From assembly GCA_963576565.1 (NCBI GenBank), contig OY755042.1, forward strand, positions 14,793,272-14,857,271: a stretch of 64,000 nucleotides of DNA, in the 5' to 3' direction. This stretch comes from Aspidapion aeneum. Its lineage: Eukaryota > Arthropoda > Insecta > Coleoptera > Brentidae. The position numbers and the translations under genes were made by a program. Positions 1-10,659 of the stretch are shown here, in pieces; the first letter of the stretch is position 1; every line of letters begins with the position of its first letter. Under the pieces are notes generated by a model that saw only the letters and a program-made list of their open reading frames with translations, was not told where the DNA came from and did not search any database.

Positions 1-136
1 ACCTAACCCAACCTAACCCAACCTAACCCAACCTAACCCAACCTAACCCAACATAACCCAACATAACCCAACCTAACCCAACATAACCCAACCTAACCCA
101 ACCTAACCTAACCCAACCTAACCAAACCTAACCTAC
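1..136. repeat. Telomere-like array of a 10-bp unit
   Basis: About thirteen copies of ACCTAACCCA, which on the other strand is TTGGG alternating with TTAGG. A few units carry ACATAACCCA, and the array decays after about 105. TTAGG is the common insect telomere motif, and the C-rich strand reads 5' to 3' inward from the left edge, as it would at a left chromosome end. The array is short and abuts a MITE, so it may be subtelomeric or interstitial. Confidence 0.7.
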
Positions 137-139
137 CTA

Positions 140-750
140 TAGTTGATGTTGTATTAAAGTGGCACCGCGTCATAGCTATGGTAAACCAAATTTTGCGGCA
201 AAATCTATGTAAAGAAGCCTTAAAAAATTAGTGTTTCACTTTGTACATACAATGTGCCGCTCGGGGTTTAATGTTCGGAGGATAAAACACTAATACATTT
301 TAAAGGAGAGATGAAATAGGTACTTACCTAATAAATAAAGATCCGAAACAGAAAAGAGGATCCAAAATTATATTAAAATGTGCTCAAATATTGATTTAGT
401 TGCAAAAACGCTAATTTGTTTTGTAAAAAGCTCCGTCGTAATTTGTTTGACATAAACCGTCAAAACAACAACGTATAGAAAACGTCAAAGCCCGGCTTAA
501 TCAATAATATGTTCGTAACAACCAGATAAGAGTATATATGTTCCTTTCTAATGAAATCGTTTAGAAGAAGACATCAATAAAAAGTAAGTAAAATGGTAAG
601 CTAATGACTAATTATTGCAGTGCCTTATTTTGGGAATCAATATCAATAAAAAAATTAAAGGAAGTGCGTGCCACTGTATGTACCCCTCTACTCCCTTCCC
701 GCCCATCAAGGTTTTGATGACGCGGTGTCACTTTAATAGAACATCAACTA
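140..750. mobile_element. Non-autonomous DNA transposon (MITE), TA target
   Basis: Terminal inverted repeats of about 34 bp at 140-173 and 717-750 (starting TAGTTGATGTT) differ at only two positions. TA dinucleotides flank both ends (138-139, 751-752). The interior is AT-rich with no coding sequence. A TA target suggests the Tc1/mariner group, but the family is not recognised. Confidence 0.75.
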
Positions 751-2220
751 TAGTTGTTAATAAATATAGTAAAACTTGTTAGGTTTATGTCCAGGGGGTA
801 ACGATTGTCCATAATCGTCGGAAATCGAGTTAGGATTAGTGTATGCGACCCTAAACATTGAGTGGCGCGTGTGTGTTTGGTCTTCAAATTTTTTTAGGGA
901 AATTTTTCAAAATCTTTTTTTTCGCACTCTGGGCACCCTAATAAACCGTAATCTGGTCACCCTAATCCATCGCAATCAAAGAAAATCGGTAATGAAGTGT
1001 CACAAATTTTTTGTTGGTTTCTATTCTTCTTTTATATTACGTAGGACAAAATTATTAATTAAACTAAGTGACCTTATTAAGTAAGACAGCATGATGGTCA
1101 AATGACATTAGAAGGACATACACATATGATACCGGCCTGTAGACCGGTCGCGGTGATCATATGATAATAAATATATACTTTCGCGATGAAAGACCAGAAT
1201 GTAACTTAAAATTACTGTAAAGTCCGCAAAAAATATTAAATTTATCGAAATTTATAAAAACATAGATCAGTGTGTGTAACAAGTCATCAAGATGTATGAA
1301 ACTCGACCGTGACATGTCAAAAGTTTGGTTCGAAGAAACAAAAACAACTGGATAAAAATCGGTATGTAAGCATTTAAAAAAAAATCATTTTTAAGAAAAT
1401 CAAATACTTTTTGTTAATTTTCATGCAATGCAAAAAAAAGTGCGGGGAAGTGACACTTTCTGAATCAAAATGTGTGAGGGTAAAATCGCACGGTCGCAGA
1501 AAAAACTATCTATCGTGACGCTACTGAACTTTCTCGTGTTTTAGCAAAAACTATCCGTCAAGACGACTTACCCATGAAATGTTGTTTTTTTATGGATTTT
1601 TTTTCTTCATTTGCACAAAGAACGAATTTCGGACCATTTTGAACTCAAATAGTTACTTCTAAACTTGTTTTTAAACGTTTTAAGATTTCTTTTTGTAATA
1701 TTCCCGCACAAAATTCAAAAAAATTCATTTCCGTACTTAGACAACATTGTCTATCAGTATCAGCAGGTAGAATCACTCAAAATACGGCAGGTGGATTAAA
1801 GGTAGCCAGCTGCTATTCTGTCGCACTTATGCCGTCAGTGTGAAAGAGATAAAAGTACCCAAAATCACCCTATCTTTGTCCGTTTCACATGTTCAATAAT
1901 GTCTATCTCTGTTTTTATTGTAAAAGAAATACCCGCCCATAGGAACCAAATTGGATAGGGTCAATAAAAAATGCCTTGTCTTTCTGTCTCTAACGCCCTT
2001 TCAGGGCGTTATACAACTCCATGATCTGGTGGCAACACAATTTTATGAACAAAAACACGGAAGTCAAAGGTGGGTAAGGAGTGTAAAAGAAAACGGGGAT
2101 TAAGGAATTGGATTTTACGAAATTGTCAGAAGACACCTGGTATCTAATAATTGCTATAAATCGAAAGGTTGCAAAAGCCATAATTATACATCCAGCATTT
2201 TGATACATTTTGATTAAGAC
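751..2220. other. AT-rich intergenic DNA, no gene seen
   Basis: The short ORFs here (for example 839-1084) have no recognisable motif and look like chance frames. A small interrupted palindrome built on ATCATATGAT lies near 1123-1165. No exon or RNA gene is supported. Confidence 0.5.
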
Positions 2221-2488
2221 TATATATGGAGGGCATTTCTGGAAAAGGAGCCAACAGCCATTTGTCTACAAAGAACCAACCGGTTGGATCTGTTTATATA
2301 AAAATCACGAAACCGTTTTGTCGGCTTGTCGTTTGGTTCGATAGTCAACAGAGGGAGCTAGAGTGCTTGTGTCGCCTGGATCTTTTACCAGCATCTAAAT
2401 ATATTTGATTGAAGGCGCTTGGCACTTATAATGCAAAATTTAGGTTTTGGCGCTTGGCTCCTTTTCCAGTAATGCTCTCCATATATAT
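2221..2488. mobile_element. MITE with ~31-bp inverted repeats
   Basis: The left end (2221-2258) and right end (2450-2488) are inverted copies. Both read TATATATGGAG and then ACTGGAAAAGGAGCCAA or a close variant inward. TA-rich flanks hide the target duplication. A 60-codon ORF inside is not convincing. Confidence 0.7.
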
Positions 2489-2542
2489 ATATTTTTTTTA
2501 AAATTACATTAAATAGTAAAAAATAACTTTTTCCGTTCACTA

Positions 2543-2701
2543 CAGTCTAGATTTAACAATAGCGTTAATGGCACATTATTCCCATCAATTTTAAATTCGA
2601 TATAAAATCGTGCCGCTGGGTATTTTGAATAATCGGGCGACGATTTTATATCAAACGTAAAAATATATAATGTGCCATTAACGCTTGTTAAATCTAGACT
2701 G
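2543..2701. mobile_element. Foldback MITE, mariner-like ends
   Basis: A 159-bp element that begins CAGTCTAGATTTAACAA and ends with its complement, flanked by TA at 2541-2542 and 2702-2703. The inverted repeat is about 40 bp with one 2-base gap. An inner pair (ATATAAAATCGT and its complement) continues the fold, so almost the whole element is one hairpin. CAGT ends with a TA target fit Tc1/mariner. Confidence 0.8.
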
Positions 2702-2826
2702 TAGGAAACCAAAATCTGCAAAATTATGTTTTGCTTTTTAATTCGTTTATTTAAATTAAAAAAACACTATTTATTTTATTTACATGACAAAACTTGCCAA
2801 AGTTTAAGAGAACCTATGAGCCAAAA

Positions 2827-2998
2827 CAGTGGCGTACATATGGGGGGGGGGCTGGGGGGCCCGGGCCGCCCCCGAAGCTAAGATTTTTTAAATATTTTCC
2901 ACACATTTCATGAATAAAACATAAAAATACATAAAATACGCCCCCCCCCCCCCGAAACTGTCTCGGCCCCCCGAAACTTTTTTCTATACACGCCACTG
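2827..2998. mobile_element. hAT-type MITE, CAGTGGCGTA family, copy 1
   Basis: Begins CAGTGGCGTACATA and ends with the matching CGCCACTG. The 8-bp flanks AGCCAAAA and AGCCGAAA match at 7 of 8, as expected for a hAT target duplication. The interior is G- and C-tract rich around an AT-rich core shared with copies at 16193, 23304 and 27150. Confidence 0.8.
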
Positions 2999-3659
2999 AG
3001 CCGAAATTTTTATAAAAGGTTTGTAAGGGACAGAATTTTTTGAAAGATTTTAAATGTCCAAATTTTATTTTTTTCCGTCAATGTTGAGGAAGGAATTAAT
3101 TGAATAAAACAAATAGATGTTTTAACATCCTATATTATATATTATATAGATATTCTGCATTTGTAAAGCACAAGAAAGCGAATTCATTCGATATTGCTTG
3201 CTTTAATGAAAACGTGGTATTCAATGCAACTGTGTTTCAGTTTCTACAGGGATTACTAAACTTATGGAAATTTCGCCAGCTTTACGAATCTAAAGAAACC
3301 AGGTCCGGACTGGCCCTGGGGTCGCTGGGCTAGGAAATATTACTGAATACATTACTAAGATCATTACTTAAATGTATATTTATAATCTCTGTGACTGTTG
3401 ATTAATCTAGTAAGTGGCTTTAAGAAAATTCCTACCTTTGGTGCTAATCGTTCAGTTGAACTGCAAAGATTGCTTTTGTAATAGCGTGAACAGTGATAAG
3501 TAATAAATAAATTGTTTTTACCAACACACCTTGTTTTTTTCCTAGGTACAAGTGGTAGGAGATCCTCCCTCCTCGAGATAAAGCCTATAATATTTAGTTC
3601 CAAATAAAAAAAAATAATGGATCCATGACGGATCGAATACCTTCCTAACCCACTAGCAG

Positions 3660-3901
3660 CAGTGGCGTAGCGTGGGGAAGCGCGGGGGGTTCGTCGACCC
3701 CCACGCCCCGAGGGTACTGGCGCCCCATTGGTGCCCGAAGCGCCCTAAGCGTTATTAAGTAGCAGGGCCGGTAACGGTAAAAGAAACCAGAGACATGATG
3801 ACCTTTTTTTTTGTTTTTTGGTCGCAAGAATTTTTGATGGGCGCCCGTTTTAGCTGTCGACCCCCCCCCCCCCCCGCCCCTTCAGGCACGCTACGCCGCT
3901 G
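3660..3901. mobile_element. hAT-type MITE with 8-bp target duplication
   Basis: Starts CAGTGGCGTAGCGTG, ends CACGCTACGCCGCTG, and is flanked on both sides by the perfect 8-bp repeat ACTAGCAG (3652-3659, 3902-3909). An 8-bp duplication with CAG...CTG ends is typical of hAT. C-rich tracts make long spurious antisense ORFs. It differs internally from the copy at 2827. Confidence 0.88.
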
Positions 3902-4176
3902 ACTAGCAGGGCCAGACTGGGTACGTAGGGGCCCCGGCGGGAGAGCAGGGCCAAGGGCCCCGTAACTAGTGACGAATTCATGAACTCCGGGGGGAGGGGC
4001 CAATGAGGCAAAAAACAAAAAAAATCGGGTTTTCGTAGGTTTCAACTCAGAAGTTGGTCAATACATAAAACTTTAATGCGTCGCAGGCGAAATTTTTTAA
4101 CAAATAAAATAATTTTTAGGTAAATTTAATAAAAAATTATTTTTTGTGAAAGTTAAAAAAATAATCATTTTTATTA

Positions 4177-4614
4177 CCTTCCTAGTCCGCGCAGCAATAG
4201 CTAGAAAACGTAGCTATCGTTTTCCACGAAAAAATAAATATTTTTTTGAGACACCGAAATAGTGTTGGATGTAGTTTGTGTTCGTGTGTGTGTATATGTC
4301 TGTCCGGCCCACAATAGCTCCTAAACCGCTGAACCGATTTTCATGAAATTTTATGGTAAAATAGTGTAAAATACTGTAAATTAAATCCTTTAGTACTAAG
4401 GACAGTGTTGTGACAGTTTAAAACTTAAAAAAATGCTAACTTTTTAACGGAACATTGCATCAATATTCGGTTTTCGGAATATAGTAGAACTCATTTTGTT
4501 CAATAATTTGTGTTACAACCAATCAGAAGCTTTTGGTTTTAAGATATTTATAAAGAACTGTTTTCAAGGCTGATATGTGGACTCACTTGGAGTGTGTTAA
4601 TGGGTTAGGAAGGT
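4177..4614. repeat. TACCTTCCTAG interspersed repeat, copy 1
   Basis: Bounded by TACCTTCCTAGTCCGCGC and its inverted counterpart GGGTTAGGAAGGTAT. The interior has a block reading CCGATTTTCATGAAATTTTA after a TCTGTC-rich stretch, shared with copies at 6480, 9172, 10160, 10660 and 45110. Non-coding; family not recognised. Confidence 0.7.
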
Positions 4615-5050
4615 ATCAGCCATTTATTTTTTTATTGGAACTAAACATTATAAGCTTTATCTCAAGGAGAGGAGAGGTTGGTAAAAACAATTTATTTATC
4701 ATTTATCACTGTTCATACTATTACAAAAACAATTTTTGAATCTAAACGTTTAGCAAAACTTAGGCAGTTTTCTTAAGGCCACGCACTAGATCAATCACCA
4801 GCCACAGATATTTTAATTATAAATTAAAGTAACCATCTTAGTAAGGTATTCAGTAATATTATCGTCTTAATTTTGATCAAATAGGAGGCCCAACTTATAC
4901 CAAAAAAATGCTATTCTCTCACCAGAACAGCGAAAGACCTAGGGGTTTACTTTTACATTCGTACATCCAGGCCCAAAGTAGCCCCGGGCTCTAAGTGGCC
5001 TAGGGCCAGCAACCCAAGGGCCCCTACCCGGTAGGGCCTACCGGACCGCC

Positions 5051-5590
5051 GCGCCGCTCGGACGTCTTTTTTGGCAATCTATGCGTGCAAAATGTCCATA
5101 ATCGTATAAGTTTGTTTCGAAAAATAACTATCTATTCTGAATTACTATATACCCATGAGATAAAAAACATACTATAAACAAGCCGCCTCTGCATATTTTT
5201 TGCGTCAACAAACAAATTCAAACTTGTCACTCGAGCGAACTCACCCGCGACATCAGCCAGTCGAGCAGTTTGATTGAAATTGATCATATGTCATTTGTTT
5301 ATAATATTTGAAGTGTTTCAATTATGGATTTTTTATTTGTAACTTTGGTTTTATTTATTATACGAAAAGTAACCTAAACCGACCTAAGAAAAAGCCACTT
5401 ATATACTAAGAAAATTTAGTTATGGTTTCTATTTCCTGGACTAGAACTAGTGTTCTTGGTGGTCCTTTAAATAAAATAAGTTATCGCTGCCGCTTTTTGC
5501 CGTAACTTTTTGCAAGCTTTTATTTAACTTACAGTGTATGTTTGTATGTATATGTGAGGAATCTTGGAAGTCAATTTTGACCAACTTTTC
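5051..5590. other. Unannotated AT-rich DNA
   Basis: No gene, RNA or clear repeat boundary is visible. The stretch lies between the large foldback element and the 3' flank of the Penelope-like remnant. Confidence 0.4.
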
Positions 5591-5657
5591 AACATCGGAT
5601 AAACTTCAAATTTAGAAATAAAATTTCGGACTTACCATTGTCTTTATTTATTTTAAA

Positions 5658-5705
5658 CACGACGTTTCGGTTAGTAAGTATCTCTAACCGTTTTCAAGTG
5701 TAAAC
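5658..5705 (-). other. Degenerate hammerhead-like fold in Penelope-like 3' sequence
   Basis: On the minus strand the order is ACAC, UUGAAAA, a 6-7 bp stem (CGGUUAG/CUAACCG), AAAC, GUC, GUGU. This is the layout of a hammerhead: stem I, CUGANGA box, stem II, GAAA, very short stem III, cleavage site, stem I. The CUGANGA box is wrong at two core positions, including the general-acid G, so activity is not expected. Two further copies form the palindrome at 6269-6449. Confidence 0.4.
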
Positions 5706-6110
5706 TAAACAATCTAGTCTCTAGGCTACTACTTATACTACTTGGTGTGCAGTCAGGTGTGACGTACCGCCCCCTTTTTTTAATCCTAAGACGCCTGTTT
5801 TCCTTAAGGAATGGTTTCCATATGTTTGGTATGTCCGTGCTTGGTTGACTGAAAACTTCTTTATTCTGCATGATAAATGCAGCTTCAATAAACTTTCGTT
5901 CTCGCCAATGCGACTCCTTATGCAAAACTTTAACTTCTGACCACTGAATCCTGTGATCATATGACCATGCATGGTCCGCTAAACCGGATTTTTCAATATA
6001 TCCCCTAATTGGGTACTTTTTAGATGTTCATTTACTCTAACCTGAAGAGGGCGTTTCGTTTCACCCACATATGATTTACCACACTCTGACACTTTGTTTG
6101 TGAAGTTCAA
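5671..6110 (-). pseudogene. Penelope-like element remnant, GIY-YIG endonuclease end
   Basis: Read on the minus strand from about 6109, one frame gives CGKSYVGETKRPLQVRV followed by NEHL, the core of the GIY-YIG endonuclease that ends the Penelope ORF. After frame changes and a stop near 5990, another frame gives HKESHWRERKFIEAAF and then a segment ending in NIWKPF, the usual C-terminal tail. The reverse transcriptase part is absent, so this is a 5'-truncated, frameshifted copy. Downstream on the same strand is the element's structured 3' sequence (5658-5705), which recurs as a palindrome at 6269-6449. Known of the family: Penelope-like elements combine this nuclease with a telomerase-like reverse transcriptase. 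No function is expected here. Confidence 0.75.
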
Positions 6111-6268
6111 TCAAATCAAAACTTCAATCACATTTAACAAGTGATAATACCTACATACATAAATTTATCCCATGATTTAAAATTGTACTTCGACATTTGC
6201 ACTTAAGTAGAAGAACGTAGCAAGGGGGGATATTCTTTGTTTGAAACTCGTAGACAATGATTGTGTAG

Positions 6269-6449
6269 AAATAAAATTTCGGACTTCCATTGTCTTTATT
6301 TATTTTAAAACACGACGTTTCGGTTAGTAAGTATCTCTAACCGTTATCAAGTGTAAACTGTTTACACTTGATAACGGTTAGAGATACTTACTAACCGAAA
6401 CGTCGTGTTTTAAAATAAATAAAGACAATGGAAGTCCGAAATTTTATTT
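6269..6449. repeat. Perfect 181-bp palindrome of Penelope-like 3' sequence
   Basis: Two 90-nt arms are exact reverse complements around a single central T at 6359. Each arm runs from AAATAAAATTTCGGACTTCC to GTGTAAAC and contains the degenerate hammerhead-like fold described at 5658. It looks like two Penelope-like 3' ends joined head to head, either a recent event or an assembly product. Confidence 0.9.
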
Positions 6450-6479
6450 GGAGGATATTCTATTCTATTCTTTTATGAA

Positions 6480-6715
6480 ACTGGGTTAAGCGGGTTAGGA
6501 GCTATTGTGGACCGGACAGACATACACACACGGACAGACGTCACGTCACAACGATATTGCCAAGATAGGTCAAACAAACACATTTTCGGCGCTTCAAAAT
6601 TTTCAAAATTACGGAAAAACGACTTTATGTTTCAAAAATTTTCGCCTAAGGCGCATTTGAGTTTCATGTGGTGCCAAACTTTATAAAACCCACAATTCTT
6701 TTTATTGCCTCATTT
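6480..6715 (-). repeat. TACCTTCCTAG repeat fragment
   Basis: Carries the family's ACAGACATACACACACGGACAG and GATATTGCCAAGATAGGTC blocks in the orientation of the 10160 copy. Both termini are missing or decayed. Confidence 0.5.
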
Positions 6716-7300
6716 GTCTCCCCCCCCCCCGCACATAATGGATCCTTCATTCGATTCATATTTGGATTTGCTCTCCCGCCGGGGCTCCTACGTACCCGGT
6801 CCGACCCTGAAGAAAACAATCCGAAAAACAAAATGATTTGAAATGAAACATCTAAAAACTTCTATAAACACTAGTATGAATACCGCAAAATCAAGTATAA
6901 AAATCCTTATCAGTATTCAGGTAATTCGTGGCTATTTGACTGAGTAACGATATCTTGACCGTAATAGTGTCAGTACGTGTCGTCCAAATCACCATACCAG
7001 TTCAGGGTTAATTGTAGTGTTTATATCAAAATAAGATAAGCCGGTATCAACTGCCTTTTTAAAATAAATTTCTAAATAGTATACTTATAACGGGTATTGT
7101 TAAACCAGTGCACTAACTAAGATTGTTTTTTTAAAGAGAATTTTTGTAAAAATGATTTTGTGATACAGTTTAAAGAGACTTAAAAATGCATTAATTAATT
7201 ATTACGGTATTGCTGAAACTAATGCATGTACATATTTTTTATGTTTATACCTACCTATTTAAATTCAAGAGTTTTGTTGACGTTGTTTTTGTTTTAGTGA
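6716..7300. other. Repeat debris and AT-rich DNA
   Basis: A C-tract near 6720 and an inverted end of the GGCCGGACTGG family near 6775-6815 (CTACGTACCCGGTCCG) are seen. After that there is AT-rich sequence with no gene. Confidence 0.4.
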
Positions 7301-7306
7301 ATGTTA

Positions 7307-8242
7307 TCATTTGGTGAGTTGCGTATATTGTTTAGGTATTTTAAGGGCTATAACTTTTGGTCACAACTTCTTCCATTAATACATACTCCAGTAATTTTAT
7401 AATTCACTATGATTAGAAATTATTTTATTTACTTATACATTTATAAAAAAAGACTACAGATTAAGGAGATACGTTCTATCTAAACAACTTCTGCAAAAGG
7501 CCCCGTTAGTTTTTTTTCAAACAAAGTACATTCATTTGGTAAGTTGCGGATATTGCTTAGATATTTTAAGGGGTATAACTTTTGGTCAAAACTTCTACAT
7601 ACTCCAATAACTTTATGATTCACTATGATCAGAAATTGTTTTATTTACTTATACATTAATAAAATACTCTGCCAATATATGGGCCCCTAAGCTCACGCTA
7701 GGTACTATAGTTATAGTGTACGTGTGAGCTAATATAACTAAAAACTGAAATATATTTTATTCAACTCCAGACCAAATTACCTTTTCTTTGATACCACACA
7801 AGCCATGTTTTGACTTAAACTCAAATTTTTGGAATCTACCCCCACCCTTAAGAAAAACAAAAAATTAAAATGTATTTTGTTAAACTCCGGACTCAATTAC
7901 CTTTTGTTTGATATCACACACGCCATATTTTCACTTAAACTCTAATTTTTAAAATATACCCCCACCCTTTTTTTTAAATAAATTAAAATGTATTTTGTTT
8001 AACTGCAGACTCAATTACCTTTCGTTTGATATCACACACGCCATATTTTCACATAAACTCTAATTTTTGAAATCTACCCCCACCCTTTTATTTGGTTTGT
8101 GTTCGGTGGATTTTGTTCATTTTTAAATGGGACCATCTCGACGCAAGACCCAGCCTAGGTACCAAATTTCATTAAAATCGGCCAAGCGGTTTTTGAGTTG
8201 GTCGTTACAGACAGACATACAGACAGACAGACAGACAGACAT

Positions 8243-8280
<38 letters not shown>

Positions 8281-8512
8281 GGCGCAACAAAAAAGTTTCA
8301 AAATCATCTAAAACGCAAAGATATATAAAAATTTTTGAAATCGGAGCAACTTTTTTTTTCTCGAAAAAATTAGGATCACCATAGCTCACACTACTATAGT
8401 ATAGTATATGTGTGAGCTAAAAACAACTACAGATTAAGGAGATACGTTCTTCTATTTAAACAACTTCTGCAAAGGCCCCGTCAGTTTTTTCTAAAACTAA
8501 GTACATATAACA
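7307..8512. repeat. Direct tandem duplication, ~225-bp unit, second copy interrupted
   Basis: Unit 1 (7307-7531) and unit 2 (from 7532) share TCATTTGGTRAGTTGCG, ATAACTTTTGGTCA and GATTAAGGAGATACGTTCT. Unit 2 is split by the element at 7665-8418 and resumes at 8423-8512, so unit 1 serves as the empty-site reference. Confidence 0.75.
7665..8418. mobile_element. (GACA)n-bearing non-autonomous element, copy 1
   Basis: The element runs from TACTCTGCC to GTGTGAGCT and is flanked by AAAA on both sides (7661-7664, 8419-8422). Each end carries a hairpin made of AGCTCAC and GTGAGCT arms around TATAGT-rich loops. Inside are three repeats of a block ending in a CACCC motif and a (GACA)n microsatellite at 8209-8279. 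The long Cys-Leu-Ser-Val ORFs across the microsatellite are artefacts of the repeat. Copies lie at 14439 and 27266. Class not recognised. Confidence 0.75.
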
Positions 8513-8869
8513 TCAAAAAAGTTGTGTGACTAATCGGGCAAAAAGGAGTTTTTGTTTCTCTTATATTTTTCCGTGTGTAGCTTGAAAGCTTAACCTCACG
8601 GGGGTCCAAGATCTAATGGACACCTAATAAGTGTTGACAGTTAACTGTTTCGTCCTTATGGGACTCCTCAGAACACTGCTAGGTCAGTGTGACAATTCTT
8701 GCGAAGTTAATTAGCCGGTTTTGTCTCTAATCATAAGTAAATAGTAAGAAAACTATCGCAAGAAGCGCCATCTACTGAGATACGAGAGAAACAAAAAACA
8801 AAAGCAGGCGAAAAAATAAGAGAAACAAAAACTCCTTTTTGCCCGATTAGCCACGAAAGTTGTTTGATT
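8512..8869. mobile_element. TIR element, GCTAATCGGGCAAAAAGG family, copy 1
   Basis: Inverted repeats of about 50 bp (ATCAAA...CTAATCGGGCAAAAAGGAG and its complement at the right). The middle has GGACACCTAATAAGTGTTGAC, also present inverted in the copy at 22547-22848. The right flank GGGTACGAAATTCCACG is shared with the flank of the second copy, so the mobile unit may be longer than the TIR span. Confidence 0.75.
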
Positions 8870-9171
8870 TTTAAATGCACGGGTACGAAATTCCACGTTT
8901 GTTAGTACATATAACCCTACTTTTTTAAAAATGTTTAGTTATAAAAGAATATAAACAAAAAAGTTTCGTCCAAATATAGGTCCCTAATTAGTATTTTTCA
9001 CTATTTGTAAGTTACCATCCCTATTGTATTAAACAAAGAATTTATTCATTGTCTTAGCCATCGAAAATTTTTGAATCAAATTAATATGTTTTTAAGACTT
9101 TTGAGGATTTAGTTCTTTTTAGTTTAAAATGTTTTTTATTTATTTAAATCAGCCGGGGATCATCATATTTT

Positions 9172-9650
9172 TACCTTCCTAGCCCGCGCAGCAATGGGTG
9201 TTGTTTTCGACGAAATTTTTTTTTTTGAGATAACGCCGAAAATCTGTTGTTTGGGTGTATTTTGAGCTATCCTAGCAATATCGTCCTGATGTCTGTCATG
9301 GTGTGTGTGTGTGTGTGTATTTTTTTTCGGGTAACGCGATAGCTCCTAAACCGCAGAACCGATTTTCATAAAATTTTCAGGTAAAATAATGTTCGACACT
9401 CTAACGAGCTGATTAGATTTTGGTCAAAATCCATTAATGCTAATGACAGCTTTTTGACAATTAAACATTTTAAAAATGCTATTTTTTTAACGGAGCATCG
9501 CATCAATATGCGGTTACCGGAATATAATAGAATACATTTTGCTCAATAATTTGCGTTATAACAAAAACTTCGTAGGAGCTTTGGTTTCCGTGATATTTAC
9601 AAAAAAATGTTTTTAAGGCTGATTATTATAGCTAGAAAGGTGTAAGATTC
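9172..9650 (+). repeat. TACCTTCCTAG interspersed repeat, copy 2
   Basis: Starts ACCTTCCTAGCCCGCGCAG and ends near GCTAGAAAGGTG. The internal order matches the copy at 4177, including CCGATTTTCATAAAATTTT and a (GT)n tract at 9301. Non-coding. Confidence 0.7.
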
Positions 9651-10159
9651 GTCATGGATCAATTTATTTAGTCGATTCTATTTAAAAAAGTAAACTCGTA
9701 ATGGTTTTTATTTAGTTACAGGCCCGGACTGGTCTGGGCGGGGATCCCCGCCGGGGCCCTGGGTCGCTGGCGCTAGGCCACTTAGAGCCCGGGGCTAATT
9801 TGGACCTGGATGTAATGATTTAAATGTAAGCATTAGGTATTTCCCTGTTCTGGTCAGAGAACGTTTATACTTGGAAAGTTGGGCAACTTCTTTGAACAAA
9901 ATTAAGAAGATAATATTACTGACTATATAACTAAAATGATTACTTTGGCTTATGTTTAAAATTATTAAATTTATATTTAAAATATCTGTGTTGATTGATC
10001 TAGTAGGTGGCCTTAAGAAAACGGTCTAGGTTTTTTATCAACACACCTTGTTTTTCCTGGTTACGAGCAGTAGGGGATCCAAGAGGGAGAGAGGACCCCC
10101 TCCTTGAAATAAAGCTTATAATGTTTAGTTCCAATAAAAAAAATAAATGCATCCATGAC

Positions 10160-10645
10160 GAAGCTGATACCTTCCTAGCTATCCTATTAGCACACTTCAA
10201 ATGAAGCCATTATTATCAGCCTTAAAAACAGTTTTTTATAAATATCTTAGAAACCAAACACTAAACACAAATTATTGAGCAAAATCTACTATATTCCGAA
10301 AACTGCATATTGATACGATGCTCCTTTAAAAAGTTAGCTTTTTTTATTTTTTTTATTGTCGAAAAACTGTCATTAGCACTAATGGATTTGGCCAAAATCT
10401 AATCAGCTCGTTGAGTGTCGTACAATATTTTACCTGAAAATTTTATGAAAATCGGTTTAGCGGTTTATAAGCTATCGTGTTACGGACAGAAATAATATAC
10501 ACACACACAGACAGATATCACGACAATATTGCTAAGATAGGTCAAAATCCATCCAAATAACACATTTTCGGCGTTATCTGAAAAAAAAATTGCCGAAAAT
10601 AATACTTTCTCTAGCCATTGCTACGCAGGCTAGGAAGGTAATAAA
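10160..10645 (-). repeat. TACCTTCCTAG interspersed repeat, copy 3 (inverted)
   Basis: Near full-length reverse copy bounded by GATACCTTCCTAGCTATC and GCAGGCTAGGAAGGTA. It is followed by GGATCCATGATGGATC, which recurs beside other copies. Confidence 0.7.
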
Positions 10646-10659
10646 TGGATCCATGATGG

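Larger units (their letters stand above)
3303..5050. mobile_element. Large foldback-like element with GGCCGGACTGG-type ends
   Basis: The left part (from TCCGGACTGGCCC) and the right part are diverged inverted copies. Shared pieces include CACTTAGAGCCCGGGGCT, GGTCGCTGG and an AAGCTTTATYTCAAGGAG block near 3560 and 4660. The same sequence recurs from 9718. No transposase frame is visible. It carries a nested hAT MITE (3660-3901) and a TACCTTCCTAG repeat (4177-4614). Boundaries are approximate. Confidence 0.5.

Noticed and set aside
839..1084. 81-codon ORF near the left end
   Set aside because: No motif, AT-rich codons, no splice or RNA support.
3755..4045. Proline/glycine-rich antisense ORF
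   Set aside because: It crosses the boundary of a hAT MITE and its poly(C) tract, so it is a composition artefact.
8123..8389. Opposed ORFs rich in Cys-Leu-Ser-Val or Thr-Asp-Arg-Gln repeats
   Set aside because: They are translations of a (GACA)n microsatellite inside a non-coding element. The same happens at 27295-27600.
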